Assembly: GCA_043736395.1 (NCBI GenBank)
Contig: JAYTCQ010000072.1
Span: 1 to 6,357 of the forward strand
Direction of reading: 5' to 3'
Source of the DNA: JAFDVL01 sp043736395
Lineage (GTDB): Bacteria > Acidobacteriota > Blastocatellia > RBC074
Length of the DNA stretch: 6,357 bases
Notes under the pieces: generated by a model
Databases searched by the model: none
Told to the model about the DNA's origin: nothing
What the model saw: only the letters and a program-made list of their open reading frames with translations
Shown here: positions 1-6,354 of the stretch, in pieces
Position numbering within the stretch: position 1 is the stretch's first letter
Layout: each line of letters opens with the position of its first letter
Program-made: the position numbers and the translations under genes

Positions 1-1
1 C

Positions 2-1861
2 TTGCGTGAATTTGTTGAGAAGCCGTTACCCCCGCCTGAAACTTTTCCTAGGTTGATAGCGTCAACAATCGCGGCAGAAATGCCTGCATCTTGGGCGCAT
101 GAAAAACTACGTTCAGGCCAAGCTATTGTGCTAATAGATGGGGTGGATGAATTGCCCGAAACACGGCGTGATGAAGTGCGTAAGTGGGTTGATGAATTAG
201 TTGGCAATTTTCAGGACTGCCGCTTCATTGTAACTTCGCGCCCGTCTGCCGTTGAGGAAGGCTGGTTAAGTAATGAAGGATTTGAAGATGCCGAATTACA
301 AGCGATGGAAATGACTGACATTGTTTCTTTCATTGATCATTGGCACGCTGCTGTGCGCGAAGAATTGCCGGAAGGGGAAGAGAAGGAAGAATTGCCTGAA
401 TTAGCAGAAGGCTTGAAAGCAGAAATTCGGCGCGGCAAACAGAAGCGCGAACTGGCAACCAGTCCTTTGTTATGTGCGATGCTGTGCGCTTTACATCGTG
501 ATCGCAAACGCCAATTGCCTTCGGATCGCGTACAGTTGTATGAAGCGTGCATTGAGATGTTGATTGAAAGGCGCGATATTGAGCGTGGCATACAAATGCA
601 TAATTACCCATCACTTGGTTATCGGCAAAAACGAGTCTTACTGGAAGAGTTGGCGTACTGGATGTTGAAAAATAATTGGCCTGATGTTGAATGGGCAGAC
701 GCAGAAGAATGGCTTGGCAAAAAGCTGCAAAATATGCAGGGCTTACCCACAAATGCGACCGCAGCGAAAGTTTTGGATTTGTTAGTCGAACGCAGCGGTA
801 TCGTGCGGGAGCCTGTGCCGGAGCATATTGATTTCACACATAAAACATTCCAAGAATTTTTGGCAGCACATGCAATCATTAATGAAGGAGACACGGGCTT
901 ATTAATTGAAAATGCACATAAAGATCAATGGCGCGAAGTTGTTATCCTAGCTGCGGGCGTGACCAAGAAGGAGCGCGAACGAGAAGAGATAATTAGTGGT
1001 TTGTTAATACGAGGGGATCAAGAAGTACGACAGCGTTATCAATTGCATCTATTAGCTGTTGCCTGTTTAGAAAATTCCATTAGTTTGAGCCCTACCCTCA
1101 AAGCGAAGGTCGAATCTCGTTTAGCGCAATTGTTACCCCCAAAGAATCTTACTGATGCTAAGGCTCTGGCTTCTGCTGGAGAGTTGTCTCTTCCTTATCT
1201 AGCAAAATATACTCATCGCAATAGAAATATTACTGTTGCTTGTATCCGCACCCTTATGTTAATTGGGGGAGAAATGGCATTAGACGTATTAGAAAAGTAT
1301 GCAAAGGACGCTCGTTTATCGGTAAACAAAGAATTATTGAGGGCTTATCAGTCAATAGATTTCGATACAGATTACGGGAAAATGTTTGTCTCCAAAGTTT
1401 ATAAGAGAATGAACACTTTGGTATTGAGTAATATCGCATCTCTTGCTCAAATTGATTGGCCAACAAATTTACTTTATCTTTATGTAAACGACTGTAGTCA
1501 ACTTAGTGACTTGACACCACTGATGGCTCTGAAAAATTTGAAGTCAATGTCATTTGCTAGGTGCGAAAGTATTATTGACCTAAGCCCACTTGGTAGACTA
1601 ACTGATCTCTCTTCACTAACTTTTTACTGGTGCGAGGGACTTAACGATTTAACCCCGCTGGTAGGTCTTACCAATTTGAGATCTCTTACTATATTTGGAG
1701 GAAGAAAAATCATTGATCTAAATCCTCTTATCAATCTACCAAAACATAGTCGCATTGTATTACATAGTGAGAATAGTAATTTGATTATTCCTACAGAGCT
1801 AAAAGGACGAGTGCATTTATGGACATCCCAAAATACGCTCGAGTACCTAGATTTGTCCTGA
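2..1861 (+). CDS. NACHT-domain STAND NTPase with C-terminal leucine-rich repeats (bacterial NLR-like), 5'-truncated
   Basis: The reading frame is open from the left edge and ends at TGA 1859-1861. The visible 619 codons are the C-terminal part, and the TTG at base 2 is not a credible start. Numbering from base 2, residues 41-50 (AIVLIDGVDE) form a Walker B with the extended D-G-x-D-E signature of NACHT NTPases. Residues 73-82 (CRFIVTSRPS) are the sensor-1 strand and Arg. Residues 276-290, containing FTHKTFQEFLAAH, match the conserved winged-helix segment of the family. Residues 120-150 are highly charged, about 300-460 look helical, and 479-587 are leucine-rich repeats of 23 residues. Walker A and any N-terminal effector domain lie upstream, unseen. 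NACHT proteins are signal-transducing ATPases that oligomerise on sensing a trigger, and several bacterial ones act in anti-phage defence. A defence role here is inferred from family. The neighbouring - strand genes look metabolic and give no support. The last third has a different base and codon composition. Confidence 0.88.
   Translation: MREFVEKPLPPPETFPRLIASTIAAEMPASWAHEKLRSGQAIVLIDGVDELPETRRDEVRKWVDELVGNFQDCRFIVTSRPSAVEEGWLSNEGFEDAELQAMEMTDIVSFIDHWHAAVREELPEGEEKEELPELAEGLKAEIRRGKQKRELATSPLLCAMLCALHRDRKRQLPSDRVQLYEACIEMLIERRDIERGIQMHNYPSLGYRQKRVLLEELAYWMLKNNWPDVEWADAEEWLGKKLQNMQGLPTNATAAKVLDLLVERSGIVREPVPEHIDFTHKTFQEFLAAHAIINEGDTGLLIENAHKDQWREVVILAAGVTKKEREREEIISGLLIRGDQEVRQRYQLHLLAVACLENSISLSPTLKAKVESRLAQLLPPKNLTDAKALASAGELSLPYLAKYTHRNRNITVACIRTLMLIGGEMALDVLEKYAKDARLSVNKELLRAYQSIDFDTDYGKMFVSKVYKRMNTLVLSNIASLAQIDWPTNLLYLYVNDCSQLSDLTPLMALKNLKSMSFARCESIIDLSPLGRLTDLSSLTFYWCEGLNDLTPLVGLTNLRSLTIFGGRKIIDLNPLINLPKHSRIVLHSENSNLIIPTELKGRVHLWTSQNTLEYLDLS
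1436..1762 (+). repeat. Leucine-rich repeat coding segment, about 4.7 units of 23 codons
   Basis: Units cover residues 479-501, 502-524, 525-547, 548-570 and a partial 571-587 of the NACHT protein. The consensus is x-D-L-x-P-L-x-x-L-x-x-L-x-x-L with an aliphatic or aromatic residue at position 17, Cys at 20 and Leu/Ile at 23. The Asp-Leu pairs fall at 503, 526, 549 and 572, and Cys at 498, 521 and 544, exactly 23 apart. The fourth unit has Gly at the Cys position. The first unit is degenerate and lacks the Asp and Pro-Leu. The repeats are diverged at the DNA level, so this is a protein repeat and not a recent tandem duplication. In NLR proteins such a C-terminal array is typically the ligand-sensing part. 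Confidence 0.85.
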
Positions 1862-1932
1862 ACCTAAATAATTATCTTTTGACCTACTAATACAGTTCGC
1901 CCAATTTTTTAGATTTGACCCTTTTTCATATT
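1862..1932. other. Convergent intergenic gap between NACHT gene and ligase gene
   Basis: This 71-base AT-rich stretch lies between the stop of the + strand NACHT gene and the stop of the - strand ligase gene. It contains a run of six T at about 1905-1910 and a run of five T near 1922. I see no stable GC-rich hairpin before either run, so no intrinsic terminator is called. No RNA gene or small reading frame with a ribosome binding site is evident. Confidence 0.6.
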
Positions 1933-3312
1933 TCATATCCGCTCGAAGTATCGTTTGCGCTCCCAGTCCGTCACAGCCGTATCAAAAGCTTTTTGTTCCG
2001 TCCTAAAAAAATGCGAGTAATGCGTGACGACATCTGCGCCAAAAGCTTGTTTTGAAAATTCACTATTTGCAAATTTTTCTGTCGCTTCCGCCAAGGTATA
2101 CGGCACACGTGGCAAATGTTGGGCGGCGTAAATATCTCCGACAAAACATTCGGGCGGCTCGATTTTATTGGCGATGCCGTCGAGTCCTGAGGCGAGCGAA
2201 GCGGCGAAGGCTAAATATGGATTCGCATCTGCGCCGGGGATGCGGCATTCGATGCGGAGGGATTGATCGTTGCCCACGACGCGAAATCCTCCGGTGCGAT
2301 TGTCGTAGCTCCAGGCCAAACGCGTAGGCGCCCACGAACCGTCTACATAACGTTTGTATGAATTCACAGTTGGTGCATAAAACGGCATCACATCGGGTAC
2401 GTGAGCGATCCAGCCGCCTAAAAAATATTTGAAAATGTCAGAGCATTTCACGGGGCCGAATTCGTTGTCTCCGGCAAAAGCATTCTTGCCGTCGCGCCAT
2501 AAACTTAAATGAATGTGACAGCTTGAACCCGCGCGATCCGCCGCAAATTTCGCCATGAACGTGACGCTCAAACCTTGCGCTTCGGCGATTTCTTTCAGGC
2601 ATTGTTTGTAGACGATGTGACGATCCGCCATCTCTAACGCTTCGGCGTAGCGCACGTTTAATTCGTGTTGCCCCAAGCCCCATTCGCCTTTGGAATTTTC
2701 TACGGGGACGCCAGAATTTTTCAGATGACGACGCGCGGCGGCGTTGAACCCTTCGGTGCGCGTACCTTGCAAAATGTGGTAATCCTCAAGATACCAACCC
2801 GCCGGTTCAAGGTTCGCGTAGCCTTGCTGATGCGCTTCACCGTAGTTGTTATTGAAGATGTAATATTCAAGCTCCGACGCCGCGAAGCATTCAAAGCCCA
2901 ATGTTTTCGCGCCTTCTAGCTGTTTGCGTAAAATCGTACGCGGCGCAACGCTAATCAAATCATGTGTCTTGCCATTTTTGACATCGCAAAAAACGAGTGC
3001 AGTTTTATCAAGCCAACTCGCCAGACGCAGCGTATTCATATCCGGCACTAAATGAAAATCGCCGTAGCCGAGTTCCCAATTCGCAAACGTATAGCCAGGC
3101 ACAGGTTCCATTTCCATGTCCGTCGTCAGCAAATAATCGCAGCCGTGTGTGCCGTGACTGATCGTGTCTTCCACAAACATTTCAGCGTCGTAGCGTTTGC
3201 CGCAGAGCCGCCCGTAATGATCGGTGAAGCCGACGATGACGGTTTCAATTTGTTCCTGCGCGACGAGTTCGCGCAAGCGCTCTACGCTGAGCATTCCTTT
3301 GAGTTGAGTCAA
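1933..3312 (-). CDS. Glutamine-synthetase-like gamma-glutamyl ligase (GS type I superfamily, PuuA/GlnA3-like)
   Basis: The predicted cytosolic ATP-dependent ligase would join glutamate to ammonia or, more likely, to an amine. Starting at TTG 3312 it is 459 aa, within the GS-I/PuuA length range. The N-terminal beta-grasp region contains FTDHYGRLCGKR (about residues 29-40), the loop that carries the ammonium-site Asp in true GS. The catalytic barrel has SELEYY with metal-binding Glu147 and Glu149, then Glu210, GQHELN with Glu217, CHIHLS with His266 and His268, NSYKR with Arg321, NRTGGFR with Arg339 and Arg344, and IECRIPGADANPY with Glu355 and Arg357. The metal, ATP and glutamate ligands therefore look intact, and the enzyme should be active. 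The sequence style is closer to gamma-glutamylpolyamine/ethanolamine synthetases than to housekeeping GlnA, and a permease gene lies upstream on the same strand. The exact amine cannot be read from sequence. Assignment to the GS superfamily is near certain; the amine-ligase role is inferred. Confidence 0.9.
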   Translation of the reverse strand: MTQLKGMLSVERLRELVAQEQIETVIVGFTDHYGRLCGKRYDAEMFVEDTISHGTHGCDYLLTTDMEMEPVPGYTFANWELGYGDFHLVPDMNTLRLASWLDKTALVFCDVKNGKTHDLISVAPRTILRKQLEGAKTLGFECFAASELEYYIFNNNYGEAHQQGYANLEPAGWYLEDYHILQGTRTEGFNAAARRHLKNSGVPVENSKGEWGLGQHELNVRYAEALEMADRHIVYKQCLKEIAEAQGLSVTFMAKFAADRAGSSCHIHLSLWRDGKNAFAGDNEFGPVKCSDIFKYFLGGWIAHVPDVMPFYAPTVNSYKRYVDGSWAPTRLAWSYDNRTGGFRVVGNDQSLRIECRIPGADANPYLAFAASLASGLDGIANKIEPPECFVGDIYAAQHLPRVPYTLAEATEKFANSEFSKQAFGADVVTHYSHFFRTEQKAFDTAVTDWERKRYFERI

Positions 3313-3318
3313 TGTAAA

Positions 3319-3323
3319 CCTCC
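3319..3323 (-). promoter_or_regulatory. Shine-Dalgarno (GGAGG) of the ligase gene, fixing a TTG start
   Basis: On the - strand GGAGG is followed by six bases (TTTACA) and then TTG at 3312-3310. This is an ideal spacing and argues for TTG as start codon. The in-frame TTG at 3336 lies upstream of this site. The first in-frame ATG, at 3294, has an AAAGGA directly abutting it with no spacer, so both alternatives are less likely. Confidence 0.8.
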
Positions 3324-3351
3324 GAGCAAATATCAAAAAGGCGGGAATTTT

Positions 3352-3421
3352 TTAGACAGGATTTACAAGATTTACAGGATCAATCAAAAGCCTTCTTGTT
3401 AATCTTGTAAATCCTGTCTAA
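3352..3421. repeat. Inverted repeat with perfect 21-base arms built from 9-base near-repeats
   Basis: The left arm 3352-3372 is the exact reverse complement of the right arm 3401-3421, with a 28-base centre that adds a few more pairs (3374-3376 with 3397-3399). The left side is also a run of 9-base near-repeats: ACAGGATTT (3356-3364), ACAAGATTT (3365-3373) and ACAGGATCA (3374-3382). It fills most of the 139-base gap between the serine hydrolase stop and the ligase start. On the - strand, the direction of both flanking genes, the hairpin is followed by A-rich sequence rather than a T run. A T/C-rich tract (3422-3450) follows it on the + strand. It resembles, from memory, dispersed AGGATTTACA-type intergenic repeats seen in diverse bacteria. 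Its function is unknown, and it could still form an mRNA hairpin that separates the two genes. Confidence 0.85.
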
Positions 3422-3451
3422 CTCTTTTTGTTCTTTTCTGTTTTTCTCTTG

Positions 3452-4819
3452 CTACTTAATTTTCATCGCTTTATGTTCGCCGTTTTGTTGCAGCATCAAA
3501 TGTGTGACTTTACCACTTTCATCTTTGACAAACGTGATTGTTGCTTCCATTTCTTTCGGGAAAAATTTGGTTTCTGACAAAGGGAAAATTTCGATTTGTC
3601 CTTGTCCGGTAGCTTGCGTCATTAATCGGTCTCCGATTCGCGAAACAGTTAAGATGAAATTTGGTGCGAGCTGATAATCACCAACGTAGGCATCATAAAT
3701 TTTCGGTTCAACTTTGGCGAGAGGTTTCGTCGAAGGGATTTCGTATTTTTCTCCGAGCAAAATCGCGACTAAATCCTTACTGACTTTGCCTGGATTAGAT
3801 GCGCCGAAATCTGCATTGCGCAAGACGACTACCGTAATTTTTTCATCAGGAAAACGAGCAAGAAAAGTACTGAATCCATTGATTCCTCCGCCGTGCGAAA
3901 CCTGTGTCCGGGTGTCAGATTTATTGACGCCTACACCGTACGCATAATTATTTTTCTCCGGTGTCATCATCGCCGCGCGAGATTTTTCGGAGAGTAATTT
4001 GTCAGAAAATAATGCTTCATTCCACGCGAATAAATCTCCGACTGTTGAATACAATGATCCCGCCGCATACGGCACAGTCATATCCAGATAACCCGAATTG
4101 ATGGTTTTTCCTTCAACTTCTGAATAACCGGTGGCGCGTAATTTTAAAATCTTGTCGTGCGTGTCGTAGCCTGTATTTTCAAGCTTCAGCGGCTTGAAAA
4201 TATTTTCCTGCAAGAACGTTTCGTAGCTTTGCCCGGAAATTTTTTCGATGATGTGACCAAGAATGAAATAACCCGAATTGTTGTATTTCATTTTCTCGCC
4301 CACGGTGAATTCCAGCGGCTTATTTTTGAAGGAATCCACGAAGCCCGCAGGCGTGACTTTTTGCAAACTCATTACCCGAAATTCTTCCGGCGATTTAACA
4401 TCGGTATAACTTGGAATGCCAGAGGTATGCGTCAGCAAATGATGAATTGTGACAGGTTCCCAGGTCTTCGGACAATTCTCAACATACTTGCAAATCGGGT
4501 CTTTGACGCTGATTTTGCCGCGTTCCTGCAACAATAAAATTGAGGCTGCGGTGAACTGTTTGGTGATTGATCCAAGCCGGAATTTTGTGTTGGGCGTGTT
4601 CGGAATATCGAATTCCTGATTCGCCATGCCGTAGCCTTTGGCGAATAAAATTTTGCCGTCACGTGCGACTAAAACAGAGCCGGTGAAGTTGTTTTGTTTC
4701 GTAATGGCGGTCAGATATTCATCGAATTTTGGAGTGGCATCTTGCGCAAAGGAATTGACTGTCAGAGCGAAACATAAAACTAAAAATAAGTTTAGAAATT
4801 TATATACAGATTTGTTCAT
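3452..4819 (-). CDS. Exported serine hydrolase, class C beta-lactamase/DD-peptidase fold, with DUF3471-like C-terminus
   Basis: The protein is 455 aa from ATG 4819, chosen because GAGG lies eight bases upstream and the N-terminus then becomes a signal peptide. That peptide has Lys3 and Lys7, a hydrophobic core at residues 8-20, and likely cleavage after SFA near residue 25. The Cys16 is inside the hydrophobic core, so a lipoprotein is unlikely. The beta-lactamase-fold domain spans about 32-355. It has the nucleophile motif S84-I-T-K87 within LGSITKQF, Y179-N-N181 within KYNNSGY, and H309-G-G311 in the KTG-equivalent position, so all three active-site motifs are intact. Residues about 365-455 form a small beta-rich domain like DUF3471, common in this family. 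The enzyme should act outside the cytoplasmic membrane on a peptide, ester or amide. The substrate is unknown, and the family includes esterases and D-aminopeptidases, so resistance should not be assumed. It starts 29 bases after the permease stop, suggesting co-transcription. Confidence 0.92.
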   Translation of the reverse strand: MNKSVYKFLNLFLVLCFALTVNSFAQDATPKFDEYLTAITKQNNFTGSVLVARDGKILFAKGYGMANQEFDIPNTPNTKFRLGSITKQFTAASILLLQERGKISVKDPICKYVENCPKTWEPVTIHHLLTHTSGIPSYTDVKSPEEFRVMSLQKVTPAGFVDSFKNKPLEFTVGEKMKYNNSGYFILGHIIEKISGQSYETFLQENIFKPLKLENTGYDTHDKILKLRATGYSEVEGKTINSGYLDMTVPYAAGSLYSTVGDLFAWNEALFSDKLLSEKSRAAMMTPEKNNYAYGVGVNKSDTRTQVSHGGGINGFSTFLARFPDEKITVVVLRNADFGASNPGKVSKDLVAILLGEKYEIPSTKPLAKVEPKIYDAYVGDYQLAPNFILTVSRIGDRLMTQATGQGQIEIFPLSETKFFPKEMEATITFVKDESGKVTHLMLQQNGEHKAMKIK

Positions 4820-4827
4820 TTTTGTAT

Positions 4828-4831
4828 CCTC
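4828..4831 (-). promoter_or_regulatory. Shine-Dalgarno (GAGG) of the serine hydrolase gene
   Basis: On the - strand GAGG is followed by ATACAAAA and then ATG 4819-4817. It lies inside the 29-base gap after the permease stop codon. It decides the start: the open frame continues upstream to about 4921, but that extension would overlap the permease coding region and place about 34 residues before the signal peptide. Confidence 0.75.
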
Positions 4832-4848
4832 GTAATGTAAAAACGCCC

Positions 4849-6354
4849 TTACTGCGTGCGGGCTTCTGCCTTGAGCCACGCGGGGCCGGCGAATCGTTTG
4901 CGTTCGAAAAGGCCATACCACAATCCCAAAAGAATCGTCACCTCGATTAAAGTTTTTCCGGCGCGATTATTGTCCGGGATGCTGAGCACGATACTCAGAA
5001 ATATGACCCAAGCAATAGCAATTACGTTGATGACCAAACTATAGTTCCCCAAATGCCAGGGGCCGCGTTCGATATGATTTCCTTTGCTGCGAGCAACGAC
5101 TAAAAGCACGACAGGCAGGATATAGGAAATGTATAAACCGATGGTGCTGATCGAAGTAATCACGACATAAGCTCCGCTGTAAATTGCCGCCAAAAATGCT
5201 GCGATAGCGCACAGCCAGATCGAATACACCGGGGTCGAATATGCCGGGCTAACGTGTTTCCAAAGCTGCGAAAGCGGCATCCCTTCATCACGCGCAAAAG
5301 CCCAAATCACACGCGAAGACCACGTCACGGCAGACAATCCGCAAAACCACATCGCAATCGCCGCGAGCCACGAAAATGCGCTTCCGGCGCGTTCACCTAA
5401 CGCGCTTACTAAAATGACAATGACCGCCGGAATACTGTTGCCTCCTGCATCTTTGGCGTTGAGCACGGTGGGAATATCTTTGATGGAAAGCGTCACGGCA
5501 ATCAGCAATAAATACCCAACGATGCTTGAAACCAGCACTGCCATCACCATTCCCCACGGAGCGCGGCGACGCGGATCAACTGTTTCTTCGCTCACGCTTG
5601 CGGACGCGTCGTAACCCGTGTAAGTCCACATCGCCTGCAACAATCCGATCACGAATGCCCAGCCGTAGGAATAGCCTTCCGTGTTACTCGTGATGCGTGC
5701 GAAGAAAAAACTGACAGGTTGTTTCGGCGCGAAAAATAAACATGCGCCAACGATGACAATGACGCCGATGATGTGAACGGTGACACTGAAATCATTGAGC
5801 CACGATACGAGGCGAATTCCGAAATGATTGATGATGCCGTGCGAAAGCAGGATGACGGCGTAAACAAGTAATAGATTTTTTTTATTTGCTTCGAATCCAA
5901 GCAATGGTGTCACAAATAATGCGCAGCCATAATCAATGCTTGCAACGGCGGCGATTTGTCCGATGATATTGAACCAGGCGGTGAACCATCCCCAGCCCTT
6001 ACCGCCAAGCTGACTTGACCAATGATACATCGCTCCTGACGTTGGCAACGCGGATGCAAGTTCCGCCATGCTGCATACAACCGCAAGCGTGAATAGTGTT
6101 ACGAGAGGCCAACCGCTAGACATTTGTGCAGGCCCGCCCATGTTAAGGCCGTGTCCGTAAAGCAAGACGGCACCGGTCAAAATTGAAATGATGGAAAAGG
6201 AAATGGCGAAGTTTGAAAATCCGCCCATTGTGCGGAACAGCTCCTGCGCGTAGCCGAGCTTGTTTAGCTCCTGCGCATCTTCTTTAGCGTTGTGTTTTTC
6301 AGTCATTTGTTTAGGGTCCAAAGGTTTGCGTACTGATGAATGCATGCCAGGCAT
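4849..6354 (-). CDS. APC-superfamily amino-acid/amine permease (ACT/GABA-permease-like), start uncertain
   Basis: This integral membrane transporter is 501 aa if it starts at ATG 6354, with stop TAA at 4851-4849. After a polar N-terminus come about 12 hydrophobic segments, roughly at 46-68, 80-103, 122-148, 160-178, 188-209, 230-248, 268-290, 308-345 (probably two), 375-395, 398-420, 437-458 and 465-482. Family marks are GGFSNFAISFSIISILTG at the start of TM1, PTSGAMYHW after TM2, YTGYDASASVSEET after TM6, AFARDEGMP in a cytosolic loop, and GPWHLGNYSL before TM11. These are typical of the ACT (amino acid/choline transporter) branch that includes GABA and polyamine-related permeases. The substrate is not readable. 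The downstream gamma-glutamyl ligase suggests an amine or amino acid used as carbon or nitrogen source. Only three bases lie before ATG 6354, so its ribosome site cannot be checked. ATG 6345 and ATG 6306 are alternatives, neither with a strong site, and the true start could be outside the window. Confidence 0.9.
   Translation of the reverse strand: MPGMHSSVRKPLDPKQMTEKHNAKEDAQELNKLGYAQELFRTMGGFSNFAISFSIISILTGAVLLYGHGLNMGGPAQMSSGWPLVTLFTLAVVCSMAELASALPTSGAMYHWSSQLGGKGWGWFTAWFNIIGQIAAVASIDYGCALFVTPLLGFEANKKNLLLVYAVILLSHGIINHFGIRLVSWLNDFSVTVHIIGVIVIVGACLFFAPKQPVSFFFARITSNTEGYSYGWAFVIGLLQAMWTYTGYDASASVSEETVDPRRRAPWGMVMAVLVSSIVGYLLLIAVTLSIKDIPTVLNAKDAGGNSIPAVIVILVSALGERAGSAFSWLAAIAMWFCGLSAVTWSSRVIWAFARDEGMPLSQLWKHVSPAYSTPVYSIWLCAIAAFLAAIYSGAYVVITSISTIGLYISYILPVVLLVVARSKGNHIERGPWHLGNYSLVINVIAIAWVIFLSIVLSIPDNNRAGKTLIEVTILLGLWYGLFERKRFAGPAWLKAEARTQ

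Noticed and set aside
330..752. 140-residue open frame on the - strand opposite the NACHT gene
   Set aside because: It is antisense to a well-supported coding region, has low-complexity composition, no recognisable domain and no convincing ribosome site. The same holds for the other - strand frames at 337-591, 619-894 and 1254-1466.
1933..3312. Housekeeping glutamine synthetase (glnA)
   Set aside because: The catalytic residues fit the superfamily, but the ECRIPGADANPY and SSCHIHLS style and the permease context fit amine-type GS-like ligases better. No gene symbol is given because the substrate is undetermined.
3356..3382. CRISPR or other spacer array
   Set aside because: The three 9-base near-repeats are contiguous with no spacers and form part of a palindrome.
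3052..3402. 116-residue open frame on the + strand overlapping the ligase 5' end and the inverted repeat
   Set aside because: It runs through the repeat and antisense to GS-family coding sequence, and its protein has no family features. Other + strand frames opposite the ligase, hydrolase and permease are rejected likewise.
3352..3421. Intrinsic terminator for the serine hydrolase gene
   Set aside because: The hairpin is strong, but on the - strand it is followed by an A-rich stretch and not by a T run, so the canonical signature is missing. It is kept as a repeat of unknown function.
3313..3451. Sigma-70-type promoter for the ligase gene within the gap
   Set aside because: Candidate boxes such as TTGATT followed by TAAATC on the - strand match the -10 consensus poorly and lie inside the inverted repeat, so they are too weak to call.
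3452..4819. Beta-lactam resistance gene (ampC-like)
   Set aside because: The fold and motifs are shared by many esterases and peptidases, and the DUF3471-like C-terminus is not an AmpC feature. Nothing in the sequence indicates resistance.
4820..4921. N-terminal extension of the serine hydrolase to 4921
   Set aside because: It overlaps the permease 3' end, would put 34 residues before a clear signal peptide, and ignores the GAGG site before ATG 4819.
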